A stretch of DNA of 64,000 nt from positions 62,001 through 126,000 of the forward strand of contig JAKBMB010000028.1 in the NCBI GenBank assembly GCA_021831785.1, written 5' to 3'. The notes under the pieces are model-generated. The model was given only the letters and a program-made list of their open reading frames with translations, had not been told where the DNA came from and did not search any database. Position 1 is the stretch's first letter, and each line of letters begins with the position of its first letter. A program made the translations under genes and the position numbers. Shown in pieces: positions 35,279-44,230 of the stretch. This DNA is from Deltaproteobacteria bacterium. GTDB lineage: Bacteria; Desulfobacterota; Binatia; Binatales; Binataceae.

Positions 35279-36244
35279 TCAGTCCAGACCAACAGCCTGC
35301 CTAAGCGCCTTGAGCGATTCAAGGTCTTCGCATGGCATCGCCCTAATCCGTTTGTCAATCCGGCGCATCATCCCGGTCAGCACTTTTCCCACGCCAAGTT
35401 CGACGGCAAGGTCGATGCCGCTGTCGGCCAGCACGCGCATCGACTCCGCCCATCGCACGGGCGCGGTGATCTGCTCGATCAGCAGCGGGATGACCTGCGC
35501 CGGGTCGCGAACTATCTGCGCGTTGACATTGGCGATCACGCCGACGGCAAGCGGCTTCACTTCAAGCTTTTCCAACACCTGCGCCATCGCTACGCGCGCC
35601 GGTTCGAGCAGCGAACAATGGAAAGGCGCGCTGACGTTGAGCTCGAGCGCCATCTTGGCGCCCCGCGTCTTGGCCTCGGCTACCGCCCGGCGCACCGCCG
35701 CGGTATGTCCGGCGATCGCCGCCTGGCCCGGCGCGTTGAGGTTGGCGGGCGCCGCCAACTCCTCGGCGGTAGATGCCCCGCGGCAAATCTCGGCTACCTG
35801 CTCGAGCTCGAGGCCAACGATCGCGGCCATCGTCCCATAGCCGGGCGGCACCGCCTGCTGCATGTGATAGCCGCGCGCGCGCACGGCGCGCAAGGCGTCC
35901 GCGAAGTCGAGCGCACCCGCGGCCACCAGAGCGCCGTATTCGCCGAGGCTGTGGCCGGCGGCCAGCTCGGGCTTCATTCCCAACTCGTCTTCGAGCACGC
36001 GCAAAGCCGCAATCGAGGTCGCCAGCAGCGCCGGCTGGGTGTTGACGGTCAACCGCAGCTCCTGCTCGGGCCCGTCGAAGCAAAGCCGCGAGAGGGCAAA
36101 GCCGAGCGTCTGGTCAGCCTGCGCATACACCTCGCGCGCCGGCGCGAAGTTGCGCGCGAACTCTTGACCCATTCCGACGCGTTGGGAGCCTTGACCCGGA
36201 AACAGAAAGGCAAGGCGCGGTCGCTTTGAAGCCTGCGCGTTCAT
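35279..36244 (-). CDS. fabD: Malonyl CoA-acyl carrier protein transacylase
   Basis: Transfers malonyl from CoA to AcpP. From the ATG at 36244 it has 321 residues; the open frame extends to 36391 but the extra 49 residues are low-complexity and precede the true start RPRLAFLFPGQGSQRVGMGQ. The catalytic serine is in AAGHSLGEYGALVAAG (about residue 96), with the arginine in RAVRARGYHMQQAVPPG, His in SAPFHCSLL (about 206) and VELGVGKVLTGMMRRI near the end. fabH, which normally separates plsX and fabD, is absent. Confidence 0.96.
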   Translation of the reverse strand: MNAQASKRPRLAFLFPGQGSQRVGMGQEFARNFAPAREVYAQADQTLGFALSRLCFDGPEQELRLTVNTQPALLATSIAALRVLEDELGMKPELAAGHSLGEYGALVAAGALDFADALRAVRARGYHMQQAVPPGYGTMAAIVGLELEQVAEICRGASTAEELAAPANLNAPGQAAIAGHTAAVRRAVAEAKTRGAKMALELNVSAPFHCSLLEPARVAMAQVLEKLEVKPLAVGVIANVNAQIVRDPAQVIPLLIEQITAPVRWAESMRVLADSGIDLAVELGVGKVLTGMMRRIDKRIRAMPCEDLESLKALRQAVGLD

Positions 36245-36418
36245 CTCAATAGAGCCTCGCGCCGGTGCCTGTGCCGGACCAAGCGATCGCCGCTGAGCTC
36301 CGCCGCCCAGCGTCGCCGACGGATAGGTCGCTTCGGCACCGCACGGCGCTATGGCAAAAGCGCGACCAGGGCCGCACGGACACGCGGGCACCGGGTCTCC
36401 GATTGCAGTGGGATTCTC

Positions 36419-37771
36419 TCAAGAGCGCTCTGGCTCGGTGTTTTCGCGCTGCGCCGTGTCTTGGCCCTGCGGGTTTGCCCGTTCGGCGCGCCACTTCGCG
36501 CCGCTCTCGGCGCCGGCGCCCCGCTGCGGGCCCGAGCGATGGTTGGCGGTACGGCCATCGGCGGACCCCACGCTGCTCGCCTGCGCGGACAATGCTTCAC
36601 CCGGCGTGGCTCCGGGCGCCTCATGACCGCCGGCCGCGCGATCGTGGTCGACCGAGGCCGCGAGGTCGCCGCTTTTTACGCCGTCGAGCCTGGGTTGGCG
36701 ATGGAGCCGCTCACGCATCCGGCTGAACAGGGAGCGGAAGCCCTTGCCCGAAGCCTTGACCCGAGCCTCGGCGGGAATCTCGCGGATAAGCTCGACCAGC
36801 TCCCGGTTGACCTGCTTCACTACCGCTTCGTCGGCCGCCACGCGCAGCGCGTTGCGAATCGCGCGCGCGCTGGATGAGCCGTGCGCGACAAAGGCGACGC
36901 CGCTGAGGCCGAGCAGCGGCGCGCCGCCGTATTCGGACTTGTCCAGCGCGCGGCGCATCGCGGCAAACTGCCGGCTGATCAACAGGTAGGCGAGGCGCCC
37001 GCGCATATTCGTCCCGAAGAGGCCGCGCACGTGGCCGACCACGAATTCGGCGAAGCCTTCCATGGTTTTTAGCGCGACGTTGCCGGTAAAGCCGTCGGTT
37101 ACGATCACGTCGGCCTTGTGATTGTTGATATCGCGCCCCTCGACGTATCCGATATAATTCATGCGCTCACCCATCTGGCGCAAGAGCGCCGCTGCGCCGC
37201 GAGTCAATTCCGTGCCCTTGGATTCCTCCTCGCCGTTGGCAAGAATGCCGACCCGCGGATTGGCGACGTTGGCCACGTGGCGCCAATAAACGGTTCCCAT
37301 GGCGGCGAATTGCGCGAGGTGATAGGGCTTGACCTCCACGTTGGCGCCCGCGTCGAGCAACAACGCAAAACCGTCGCCGCTCGGCACGGTCGAGGCAATC
37401 GCGGGACGTTCAACCCCGGGCAAAGTGCCCAGAATAGCCATCCCGGCCGCCATCACCGCGCCGGAATTCCCCGCGCTTACCAGCGCGTCAACCTCGCCTT
37501 GCTTATAGAGTTCAAAGCAGCGATGAATCGAGGAATCAGGCTTGTACAACAGCGACTCGATGGGCGAATCGTCCATCGCCACCGCTTCGGCCGCGTGGAC
37601 GATCGTAAGCTTAAGCCCCGCGGTGGCATGTTCGCCGAGCTCCCGCTCGACCTTCTCCTTGTCGCCGACGAGCATCACTTCAAGGCCGAGCTCGCGGGCG
37701 GCGAGCACCGCGCCTTCAACGGTGGCGCGGGGGGCAAAGTCCCCGCCCATGGCATCAAGCGCTATTCTCAC
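36419..37771 (-). CDS. plsX: Phosphate acyltransferase PlsX with a C-terminal extension
   Basis: Makes acyl-phosphate from acyl-ACP for phospholipid synthesis. The catalytic region is residues 1 to about 335: IALDAMGGDFAPRATVEGAV, VSAGNSGAVMAAGMAILGT (about 100-118), DAGANVEVKPYHLAQFA, VTDGFTGNVALKTMEGFAEF (about 217-236) and GVAFVAHGSSSARAIRNAL. At 450 residues the protein is about 110 longer than typical. The tail is Arg/Gly/Ala/Ser-rich with no predicted fold and covers the site where fabH often starts. The tail may be a fused remnant or a real disordered extension. Confidence 0.94.
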   Translation of the reverse strand: MRIALDAMGGDFAPRATVEGAVLAARELGLEVMLVGDKEKVERELGEHATAGLKLTIVHAAEAVAMDDSPIESLLYKPDSSIHRCFELYKQGEVDALVSAGNSGAVMAAGMAILGTLPGVERPAIASTVPSGDGFALLLDAGANVEVKPYHLAQFAAMGTVYWRHVANVANPRVGILANGEEESKGTELTRGAAALLRQMGERMNYIGYVEGRDINNHKADVIVTDGFTGNVALKTMEGFAEFVVGHVRGLFGTNMRGRLAYLLISRQFAAMRRALDKSEYGGAPLLGLSGVAFVAHGSSSARAIRNALRVAADEAVVKQVNRELVELIREIPAEARVKASGKGFRSLFSRMRERLHRQPRLDGVKSGDLAASVDHDRAAGGHEAPGATPGEALSAQASSVGSADGRTANHRSGPQRGAGAESGAKWRAERANPQGQDTAQRENTEPERS

Positions 37772-37791
37772 TGTGCTCTCTCGCCTTCAGC

Positions 37792-37971
37792 CTAGCCCGC
37801 AATCCCGGCCAGTTGGCGGCCGCGATAGGAGCCGCACCGCCGGCATACGCGATGCGGTAGGGAGGGCTCTCCGCATTGCGGACAGGCGACCGGCTGGGGC
37901 GCGCTCAGCGCGTCGTGCGCGCGCCGCTTGTTGCGCTTGGATTTCGACGTTCGGCGTTTGGGTACAGGCAT
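37792..37971 (-). CDS. rpmF: 50S ribosomal protein L32
   Basis: 59 residues: [20 protein letters not shown] at the start, then [14 protein letters not shown] with the first zinc CxxC pair, and the second pair in [18 protein letters not shown]. The [18 protein letters not shown] start is diagnostic of L32. It ends 20 bases before plsX on the same strand, and DUF177/YceD lies just upstream, the conserved yceD-rpmF-plsX order. Confidence 0.96.
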   Translation of the reverse strand: MPVPKRRTSKSKRNKRRAHDALSAPQPVACPQCGEPSLPHRVCRRCGSYRGRQLAGIAG

Positions 37972-37998
37972 CGTGATTGAGCCCCTTTACGGATTCGG

Positions 37999-38541
37999 TT
38001 AGTGCAAAACGCGAGACGCGTTAAGGCTTCGCACGGCTGTCGGTCTGGCGCCGGTTGGCCGCGTCTCGCATCGGCAACTGTCGCGATTCAGATTGACGCC
38101 GCAGCCCGCACAAAGACCACGACAGCTCTCCGCACAGAGCGGACGGATTGGCAAAGAAAGTATAACCTGCTCGTTAAGCAGTGGCGATAAGTCTATCTGG
38201 TCGCCGCTGTAGTACGAAAATTCCACGTCTTCGATGCGCGCTTCGCGCCTTCCACCCCCGCCGGCCGTCGCGGGCGCGGCCACAAAGCGGAAGTGGCGCC
38301 GGCTCACGGCATGGAACGGCTCGGCACATCTGCCGCACACGCCGATCGCCGGCGTGCTGAGCACACCTTCGAAAATTAGGTCCGCGCCGGACCGATAGTG
38401 CGAAAGCTCGACCGCGACCGCTCCCTCGAGCCGATAATCCTGAGCCGGGCCCTGCGCGAGCAGGCGGTTAATCTCGCCCTCAGGCTCGCTAAAGGCAATA
38501 TGCTTCACCTGGCTGGTGATGTCTTCGATTCGCAGTTTCAC
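37999..38541 (-). CDS. DUF177 (YceD) family protein
   Basis: 180 residues. YceD proteins are linked with 23S rRNA accumulation. Seen: VCGRCAEPFHAVSRRHF (about residues 69-85), FSYYSGDQIDLSPLLNEQVI (about 108-127) and a C-terminal cysteine pattern CAESCRGLCAGCGVNLNRDS with CRC, all typical of DUF177. The final 20 residues (RPTGARPTAVRSLNASR) are an extra basic tail. It is immediately upstream of rpmF in the conserved position, 27 bases apart. Confidence 0.9.
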   Translation of the reverse strand: MKLRIEDITSQVKHIAFSEPEGEINRLLAQGPAQDYRLEGAVAVELSHYRSGADLIFEGVLSTPAIGVCGRCAEPFHAVSRRHFRFVAAPATAGGGGRREARIEDVEFSYYSGDQIDLSPLLNEQVILSLPIRPLCAESCRGLCAGCGVNLNRDSCRCETRPTGARPTAVRSLNASRVLH

Positions 38542-38711
38542 GGCTGCAACCTCGCGGGCTCGGAATACTGACGCGCGGACGACCGGCCCTAGCTCAAGCC
38601 TGATGAAGCTATTCCACCTAACATAAGCGCCAAACGCAAGTCTCTGGCGAACAACAGGCGAAGCAAAATCTTCTTTCCCTACTTAGGCGCCGAGGCCGGC
38701 CGGCGGCGGTA

Positions 38712-39653
38712 CTAGACCTGAGCAAGAATCTTTTTGGCGTGCTCGATGTCGCCGGCGATCTGGCGCGCCAAGTGCCCCGCCGAGTCGAATTTTTTTTCCC
38801 CACGCACGCGCTCGACAAGCTCAAGCCGAACGCGCAGGCCGTAAAGGTCGCCCGCGAAATCAAAAATATAAGCCTCGATTACGCGTTCCGTTTCATCGAA
38901 AGTCGGGCGAGTCCCGATATTGACGATCGCCGGATAAGCGGACCCAAAGACCACGACACGCGCGGCGTAGACGCCGTCAGGAGGGACGCATTCGGTTGCG
39001 GCAGCGAGATTGGCCGTAGGAAAACCGATTTTGCGCCCGCGCCCGCGTCCCTTGACGACAACGCCGCTCAGAAAGTGCGGACGGCCGAGCATCAGCGCGG
39101 CGCGCTTCACTTCCCCGGCAGCGATCAGCTCGCGAATTCTGCTCGAACTCACTTCAATCCGGTCGGCCGCCACTGGTTCCACCACGGTCGTCGTGAAACC
39201 GAACTCACGGCCGAACTCGACCATCGCCGCGGCGTCGCCCCCGCGATCATGGCCGAAGGTAACGGTGCGCCCGACCACGACCGCGTGCGCGCCGATCGCG
39301 CCGGCCAGGTATTGGCGCACAAACTCACGCGGCGCAAGCATGCTCAGCTCGCGCGTGAAGTTCATCACCAACACCCCGTCGAGACCGATCCGGGTGAGCA
39401 GATCGAGCTTATCCTCGGGAGTCGTAATCAAGGGCGGCGCCTGTGCCGGGAACAGCACCTTGGCCGGAGGAGGGTCGAAGGTCAGAGCGAACGCGCGGCC
39501 GCCGGCCTCATGGGCGTGCTTGCGCGCGGTGTTGAGTATCGCCTGATGGCCCAGGTGAACGCCGTCAAAGTTGCCCAGCGCAACCACCGGATAAGGTCCG
39601 GCCGGCAATTCGCTTGGGTCGCGAAAAACGCTTTTTACCGCCACCTCCCGCAA
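38712..39653 (-). CDS. ribF: Bifunctional riboflavin kinase / FAD synthetase
   Basis: Converts riboflavin to FMN and FAD. 313 residues: the N-terminal nucleotidyltransferase domain has VVALGNFDGVHLGHQAIL (about 22-39), FDPPPAKVL and VVGRTVTFGHDRGG; the C-terminal kinase domain has GRGRGRKIGFPTANLAA (about 200-216), YPAIVNIGTRPTF and VIEAYIFDF followed by DLYGLRVRLELVERVRGEKK. It is 170 bases upstream of yceD on the same strand and supplies flavin cofactors for ETF and LLM proteins. Confidence 0.96.
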   Translation of the reverse strand: MREVAVKSVFRDPSELPAGPYPVVALGNFDGVHLGHQAILNTARKHAHEAGGRAFALTFDPPPAKVLFPAQAPPLITTPEDKLDLLTRIGLDGVLVMNFTRELSMLAPREFVRQYLAGAIGAHAVVVGRTVTFGHDRGGDAAAMVEFGREFGFTTTVVEPVAADRIEVSSSRIRELIAAGEVKRAALMLGRPHFLSGVVVKGRGRGRKIGFPTANLAAATECVPPDGVYAARVVVFGSAYPAIVNIGTRPTFDETERVIEAYIFDFAGDLYGLRVRLELVERVRGEKKFDSAGHLARQIAGDIEHAKKILAQV

Positions 39654-39695
39654 CTTCGCTCCTTTCGGCTGCGACTCCCGCCCGGGTGCTTCGGG

Positions 39696-40580
39696 CTAGT
39701 CGCTTTCCAAGGACTTCATCAGCTCGCGGGCGGCCGAGGCCTGAGGCGAATCGCCGTGATCGGCGATTAACTTTTGCAGGGTCAGACGCGCGTCAATCTT
39801 GTCGTTAATTTTCAAGAACGCCCGCGCCTCGTAGAGCAGTGCCGGAACGGCAAAGCGCCCCTTAGGATAGCGCATCCCTAGGTCGTTAAACTGGAGTATC
39901 GACTCGTCGAATTTTCCCTGCTGATAGAGGGCGACGGCCGAGAAATACTGCGCCGGCTCATTGAGGGTGGATTTGGGGAATCGCTTTTTGAGCAGGGCGA
40001 ACTGCGATATTGCCGGCGTGTATTTATGCTGTTTCATCCCCTCCAAGCCCGCGGCGTAGAGCCTCCCATCCGCGCCGGCCGCACCTCTGGCCCGGCTCAG
40101 CTCCTGGTTGAGCAAGGCGTTGAGGTCGGGGGCGGCCGCCGCCGCGACCGCCGGCGCGGCCTCAACGGGCGCCGGCACCGGCGCGGCCAGCGGTCGGGCC
40201 GTCGAGGGAGCGGCCGGCGGCGCGAAGGCCCCTTCGCCGGGCCCGCCGGTAACCGGCGGCAGCGCGCCTTCCGGCGAGGTCCGGTTTACCGTTGCTTCGA
40301 GCCGGCTCAATCTTTGCTCGAGGCTGTTAAGCCGCCGATTTGCCAGCCGCCCCGGCATGCGGGTCGGCGGGCCGCCCTGACCCATCTCCTTGACCAGGTT
40401 CTCCGTCTGGCTCATGCGGTCTTGGAGCTGCTGCATCTGCTGGCGGTCCTCGGCGATCATGCTGCGCAGTTGGAGCTCGTTGCGCTGAATCTGCTCCAGA
40501 TCGGCCTGCGAGGCGCAGCCGGCAAAAACCAGGGCCGCGGCAGGCACAAAAAAACTTCGCGCCAAATTGCGTGCGGTCAA
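39696..40580 (-). CDS. cpoB: Tol-Pal system periplasmic protein CpoB (YbgF)
   Basis: 294 residues. The start has a signal with lipobox-like VFAGCAS (Cys22), so here it is probably a lipoprotein. A coiled-coil region follows (about 25-62, QADLEQIQRNELQLRSMIAE), then a Pro/Ala-rich linker (about 95-150), then TPR repeats from about 160 (YAAGLEGMKQHKYTPAISQF, FPKSTLNEPAQYFSAVALY, LYEARAFLKINDKIDARLTL). Known CpoB links Tol energy to peptidoglycan synthesis. It is the last gene of the tol cluster. Confidence 0.93.
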   Translation of the reverse strand: MTARNLARSFFVPAAALVFAGCASQADLEQIQRNELQLRSMIAEDRQQMQQLQDRMSQTENLVKEMGQGGPPTRMPGRLANRRLNSLEQRLSRLEATVNRTSPEGALPPVTGGPGEGAFAPPAAPSTARPLAAPVPAPVEAAPAVAAAAAPDLNALLNQELSRARGAAGADGRLYAAGLEGMKQHKYTPAISQFALLKKRFPKSTLNEPAQYFSAVALYQQGKFDESILQFNDLGMRYPKGRFAVPALLYEARAFLKINDKIDARLTLQKLIADHGDSPQASAARELMKSLESD

Positions 40581-40596
40581 GCTAGGCCTCCTCCCC

Positions 40597-41172
40597 TCAC
40601 TTCTGGAGCACTACGAAGTGTGCACGGCGGTTTTGCGCGTAGCAGTCGTCGGTTTGCTCGGTGCACAACGGCAGTTCCTTACCGTAGCTGATGGTTGACA
40701 GCCGGTCAGCCGGTACCCCCAGGGTAGCGAGGTAGTCTTTGGTTGCTTGAGCGCGCTTGGCGCCCAGAGCGATATTGTACTCTTCGGAGCCGCGTTGGTC
40801 GCAATGGCCCTCGATCTGCACCGGCGGGCCGCCATGGCTCGTGACCCATTGCGCGTTGCGCCGCAGGATCGCCGAATCTTGCGGCCGCACAGCATAGTCG
40901 TCGAAATCGAAATGGATGTCGGTGAGCGGACCCGCGGTCCCGCCGGCGCCCAGCTTTCCTCGCTGGAATTGCGCCAACGAGGAAGAGCTGCCGGCTGCGC
41001 CGACGCCTTGTTCGTTCAGCCCCGCCGCTGAGCCGCCGGCGCCGGCGGGCGCGGTTTTCTTCGATGAGCATCCCGCCAACAACCCGACCGCTGCGAGCAG
41101 CGCGGCTGCGGCGAGGGCGGCTCGTCGCTTACTCGGCCAACCACCACGACCACGTGGGATCGCTGTCATCAC
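40597..41172 (-). CDS. pal: Peptidoglycan-associated lipoprotein Pal
   Basis: 191 residues with signal peptide, lipobox LLAGCSS (Cys35), a Gly/Ala-rich linker, then an OmpA-like peptidoglycan-binding domain: IHFDFDDYAVRPQDSAIL, QIEGHCDQRGSEEYNIALGA and KRAQATKDYLATLGVPADRL, ending RRAHFVVLQK. The key Asp and Arg residues of OmpA domains (GHCDxRG) are present. The start overlaps the end of tolB by 44 bases. Outer-membrane anchor of Tol-Pal. Confidence 0.97.
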   Translation of the reverse strand: MMTAIPRGRGGWPSKRRAALAAAALLAAVGLLAGCSSKKTAPAGAGGSAAGLNEQGVGAAGSSSSLAQFQRGKLGAGGTAGPLTDIHFDFDDYAVRPQDSAILRRNAQWVTSHGGPPVQIEGHCDQRGSEEYNIALGAKRAQATKDYLATLGVPADRLSTISYGKELPLCTEQTDDCYAQNRRAHFVVLQK

Positions 41173-42487
41173 TGTTTCCCTCCGTCAAAGCCGAAATAGC
41201 CCTTCCCCCATCGACCTGCATCAGATAGAGGCGCGAGTGGCCGCCGCGCGCGGCGGCGTAGACCAGGTAGCGCCCGTCCGGCGACCAGCAAGGCTGCTGA
41301 TCGGACGCGTCGTCGTTGGTCAGACGCGCCGGGTCGCCGCCATTGAGACTGACCACATAGATGTCGAACTTGCCGCCGTTGCGGCCCTGGTAAGCGATGC
41401 GATCGCCCTTGGGCGCGAACGCCGGAGTAGTGTTGTAATTGCCCTGGTAGGTCACCCGGCGCACGGCGCCGCCGTCCACGCTCATGACGTAGATCTGCGG
41501 GGAGCCGGCGCGGTCCGAGGTAAAAGCCAGCATCCGGCCGTCACGAGAAAACGCGGCCCCCACGTTGATCGAGTTGGTCTGGGTGAGCACGCGGACCAAT
41601 CCGCCCGAGCGGTCGAGGAGATACAAATTGGTGGCTCCGGCGCGCTCGATCGCGGCAACGATGGTGCGGCCGTCGGGCGACAAAGCGCCGTCGATTATAT
41701 GGCCGCCCTGGCTGCGAATCCGTATCTCGCTGCGCTGGCTCAGGTCGGCTAGATAGAGCGCCGGCGCGCCGCTCTTGTACGACGTGTACAAAAGCTCGTT
41801 GGCCCCGCGCCCAAAACTGGGGAACAGATTGATCGTATTGTTGTTCGTGACCCGATAAATATCGCGCCCGTCCACCGACATCATGAAGATTTCCTTGAAC
41901 TGGCCGCCGCCGGTCGAGACCATCGCAAGCTTGGTGTCGAACGGCCCGCGCTCGCCGGTCGTCACCTGCAAGACGGCGTCCACAAAGCGGCGCGCCATCT
42001 CGGCCACGTTGGTCCTGGCTCCCGTGTAGCGCTTGCCCAGCGCCTGGCGTTGTTGGGTCACGTCGTACAGGAAGGCTTCGACCACCAGCTTACCGCTTTG
42101 ATCGCGGCTCATCGCGCCTTTGACCAAGAACTGCGCGTTGATCGAGCTCCAATCACCGAAATTGAACTCGCCCAGGCGATATCCGGACTGCTGCGCGTCC
42201 TCGATATAGGCCTGCGTGGGTATGACTTTAAAGAAGCCCGAGAGCTGCAAGTCGCGCAAAACGACCTCGTCAAACTCGCCGGAGATTGCGTGATCGTCAT
42301 CGCCGCGGAGATTTTTCAGCGCCGAGACCGCGATCGGGAACCGCTTGGAGCCGGGCCCGACGATCTCCATCTTGATTTGCGCGCAAACCGCGCAGGCAAA
42401 CCCCGCGAACAGCGTCGCCCAGGAGGCCAAAAGCATCCCCACCACTAAGCCGCGCAGCGCTCGTCTCGCCGAAAACCTCGCGTTCAT
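41129..42487 (-). CDS. tolB: Tol-Pal translocation protein TolB
   Basis: 452 residues from the ATG at 42487 (GAGAAAAGG before it); a longer frame to 42571 is unlikely to be used. A signal peptide (RRALRGLVVGMLLASWATLF to ACA), an N-terminal domain (IAVSALKNL, FKVIPTQAYI), then a beta-propeller with TolB repeats: SPDGRTIVAAIE, SRDGRMLAFTSDRAGSPQIY, APKGDRIAYQGR, SPDGRYLVYAA. It is periplasmic and interacts with Pal. Confidence 0.95.
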   Translation of the reverse strand: MNARFSARRALRGLVVGMLLASWATLFAGFACAVCAQIKMEIVGPGSKRFPIAVSALKNLRGDDDHAISGEFDEVVLRDLQLSGFFKVIPTQAYIEDAQQSGYRLGEFNFGDWSSINAQFLVKGAMSRDQSGKLVVEAFLYDVTQQRQALGKRYTGARTNVAEMARRFVDAVLQVTTGERGPFDTKLAMVSTGGGQFKEIFMMSVDGRDIYRVTNNNTINLFPSFGRGANELLYTSYKSGAPALYLADLSQRSEIRIRSQGGHIIDGALSPDGRTIVAAIERAGATNLYLLDRSGGLVRVLTQTNSINVGAAFSRDGRMLAFTSDRAGSPQIYVMSVDGGAVRRVTYQGNYNTTPAFAPKGDRIAYQGRNGGKFDIYVVSLNGGDPARLTNDDASDQQPCWSPDGRYLVYAAARGGHSRLYLMQVDGGRAISALTEGNSDDSDPTWSWWLAE

Positions 42488-42874
42488 CGGCCTTTTCTCA
42501 CCCCACCAAGCGCGGTTGACGGCCAAAGCCTGCCGCCGTGAGTTCGAAGCTCGGCAAATAAACCAGGCCATCGGCCGCCTCTTTTATGAAAATCGCCCAT
42601 CCGATTTCGCGCCCGGCGCGCCAACGCCGGTCCAATAACCACTCCTCCGCGCGCCGTTTTAGGGCCGGCGAGCGGCACCCAAGCGCCGTGGCGTGACGGA
42701 CACTCCGGTCTCGATCGCGCGACGATTTTTCGCTTCGCTCCGAACGACAACCGCGGGCCTCGGCCGAATCGGCAGGCGCAAAAGCGGTGCGCTCTATCTG
42801 CATACTCTTCGTCCGGAGCGTTCAATGAACTCTAACCGCTCAATGAGCTCTCACCACGGCTGATTACACCGGGC
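42488..42874. other. Intergenic gap inside the tol cluster
   Basis: 387 bases between tolA and tolB, where other bacteria have only a short spacer. Overlapping open frames on the minus strand have no convincing coding character, start signal or family likeness; no repeat or hairpin was recognised. Confidence 0.5.
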
Positions 42875-44230
42875 CTAGCCTTGCGAGCTCAACTCGCCGA
42901 GCTTGAACACCGCCTCGATGCCTTGCTGGAACTGCTCGCGATACTTCTGGGGCGGCGCTGGGAAGGGCGCCGCGGAGCGGATCGCGCGCACCACGGAATT
43001 GTCGAAGGCGCGGTCATTCGAGCTCCTGACGATTCTAGTCGATGTCACGTTGCCGTCAGCGTTAATTGAAAATGTCACAACGGTCGTAAGTTCACTATTT
43101 CCGCCGTAGAAAGTCCATTGCCGTTTAATTCTTTCTCTGATCGCCTGGTAATAGTAAAGGAACGCCGGGTCAGTTTGAATTCCACTGCTCCCTGAACCTT
43201 CGCCGATGCCTTCGCCATGAGCTGTAGCTGACGCCGCTTCCTCGCTTCGGCGTTTTTCCGCCATCGCCAGGTGTTCGGCCAGCAGCCGGCGGCGCAAGGC
43301 TTCCAAACGCTCGCGGACGTCGGGCGTCGGCTGCGGCTCGGCGCTAGGCGTGTTGGCGGCGGCCGCAGAGGAGGCGCGAGAACGGTTTTCAGGCGGCCGA
43401 CGCGCGGCCTTAGCGCCCCCCGTCGCAGCGGCGCGAGCACTGGGTTGGGCGGCGGGTTTGCTATGCGCGGAGCCGGCCGTTCGCCCGCCGCCGACAGCCT
43501 TAGCCCGCACGGCGGGCGTGGCGGCAGGCTTGGGCATCGGCGAATGTCGCAGGCTCGCGCGGCTGGGCGTCGCCGATCGCTTCGGGGTCGGCGTGGAGGT
43601 TGGTGTCGGCGTTGGTGTCGGCGTTGGTGTCGGCGTTGGCGTCGGCGTTGGCGTCGAGGCCGGGGTTGCCCGAGTTGTAGGCTTAACGCTGGCCAGCGCA
43701 AGTTTTACGGGTTGCGGCGTGGGCGTGACGGCCGCTTTGCTCGGCTCCGGTGTGGGAGTCGGCGGCGGAGTCGGCGGCGGGGTGGCGGCTTTGCTAGGCG
43801 GGGGCGTAGGTGTCGCCGGTTTGGCGGGCGTGGCGCTTAGGCTTGTGCTAGGCGCCCTGCTGGGCGCCGGCGTAGGGGTCTGGTGAAGGGCCAACGCGAC
43901 AGCGCTCTTTTCGCGCGCGGCTGGCGGGGTGGGAGCAGCCGAGAAACTTGGCTTAGGCTTATGCGCAACCTTAAGCTTAGCCATCGTGGGCCGGGCCGAG
44001 GGCGCCAGTGGCGGCAGCCGGGCCGCAAGCTCGCCGGCCGGAAGACTGTCGACCATCTTTACCGTGTAAGCCGGGGGCGTGATCCGCCGTGGTTCGAAAT
44101 AACGCGGCAACAGAACCAGCACAAGATACGCCAGCAGGGCATGCGCTAGGGCCGAGAGGGCAATCGCGCCGGCAAAGCCGTGGGCGTCGCTGTGTGTCGC
44201 GGTCTCGGCTTCAGGGGGCACCACGCTCAC
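42875..44230 (-). CDS. tolA: TolA/TonB-type energy-transducer protein
   Basis: 451 residues. One N-terminal membrane helix (LSALAHALLAYLVLVLLPRY), a long Pro/Thr/Ala/Lys-rich periplasmic spacer (about 60-310) including (TP)n runs encoded by a 12-bp repeat, a short coiled region (about 320-350), and a C-terminal TonB/TolA domain: AIRERIKRQWTFYGGNSELT, VTFSINADGNVTSTRIVRSS, NSVVRAIRSAAPFPAPPQ. It fits TolA by location between tolR and tolB. It starts 20 bases inside the end of tolR. Spans the periplasm and contacts Pal/TolB. Confidence 0.9.
   Translation of the reverse strand: MSVVPPEAETATHSDAHGFAGAIALSALAHALLAYLVLVLLPRYFEPRRITPPAYTVKMVDSLPAGELAARLPPLAPSARPTMAKLKVAHKPKPSFSAAPTPPAAREKSAVALALHQTPTPAPSRAPSTSLSATPAKPATPTPPPSKAATPPPTPPPTPTPEPSKAAVTPTPQPVKLALASVKPTTRATPASTPTPTPTPTPTPTPTPTPTSTPTPKRSATPSRASLRHSPMPKPAATPAVRAKAVGGGRTAGSAHSKPAAQPSARAAATGGAKAARRPPENRSRASSAAAANTPSAEPQPTPDVRERLEALRRRLLAEHLAMAEKRRSEEAASATAHGEGIGEGSGSSGIQTDPAFLYYYQAIRERIKRQWTFYGGNSELTTVVTFSINADGNVTSTRIVRSSNDRAFDNSVVRAIRSAAPFPAPPQKYREQFQQGIEAVFKLGELSSQG
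43599..43656. repeat. 12-bp tandem repeat in tolA (about 4.8 copies)
   Basis: Units GTTGGTGTCGGC (three times) then GTTGGCGTCGGC and a partial GTTGGCGTCG. On the coding (minus) strand this encodes (ThrPro)n. The number of units is likely to vary between strains by slippage while keeping frame. Confidence 0.85.

Noticed and set aside
42498-42803. A 101-codon minus-strand frame between tolA and tolB.
   Set aside because: Mostly Arg/Ser-rich noise, overlaps other equally open frames, no start signal.
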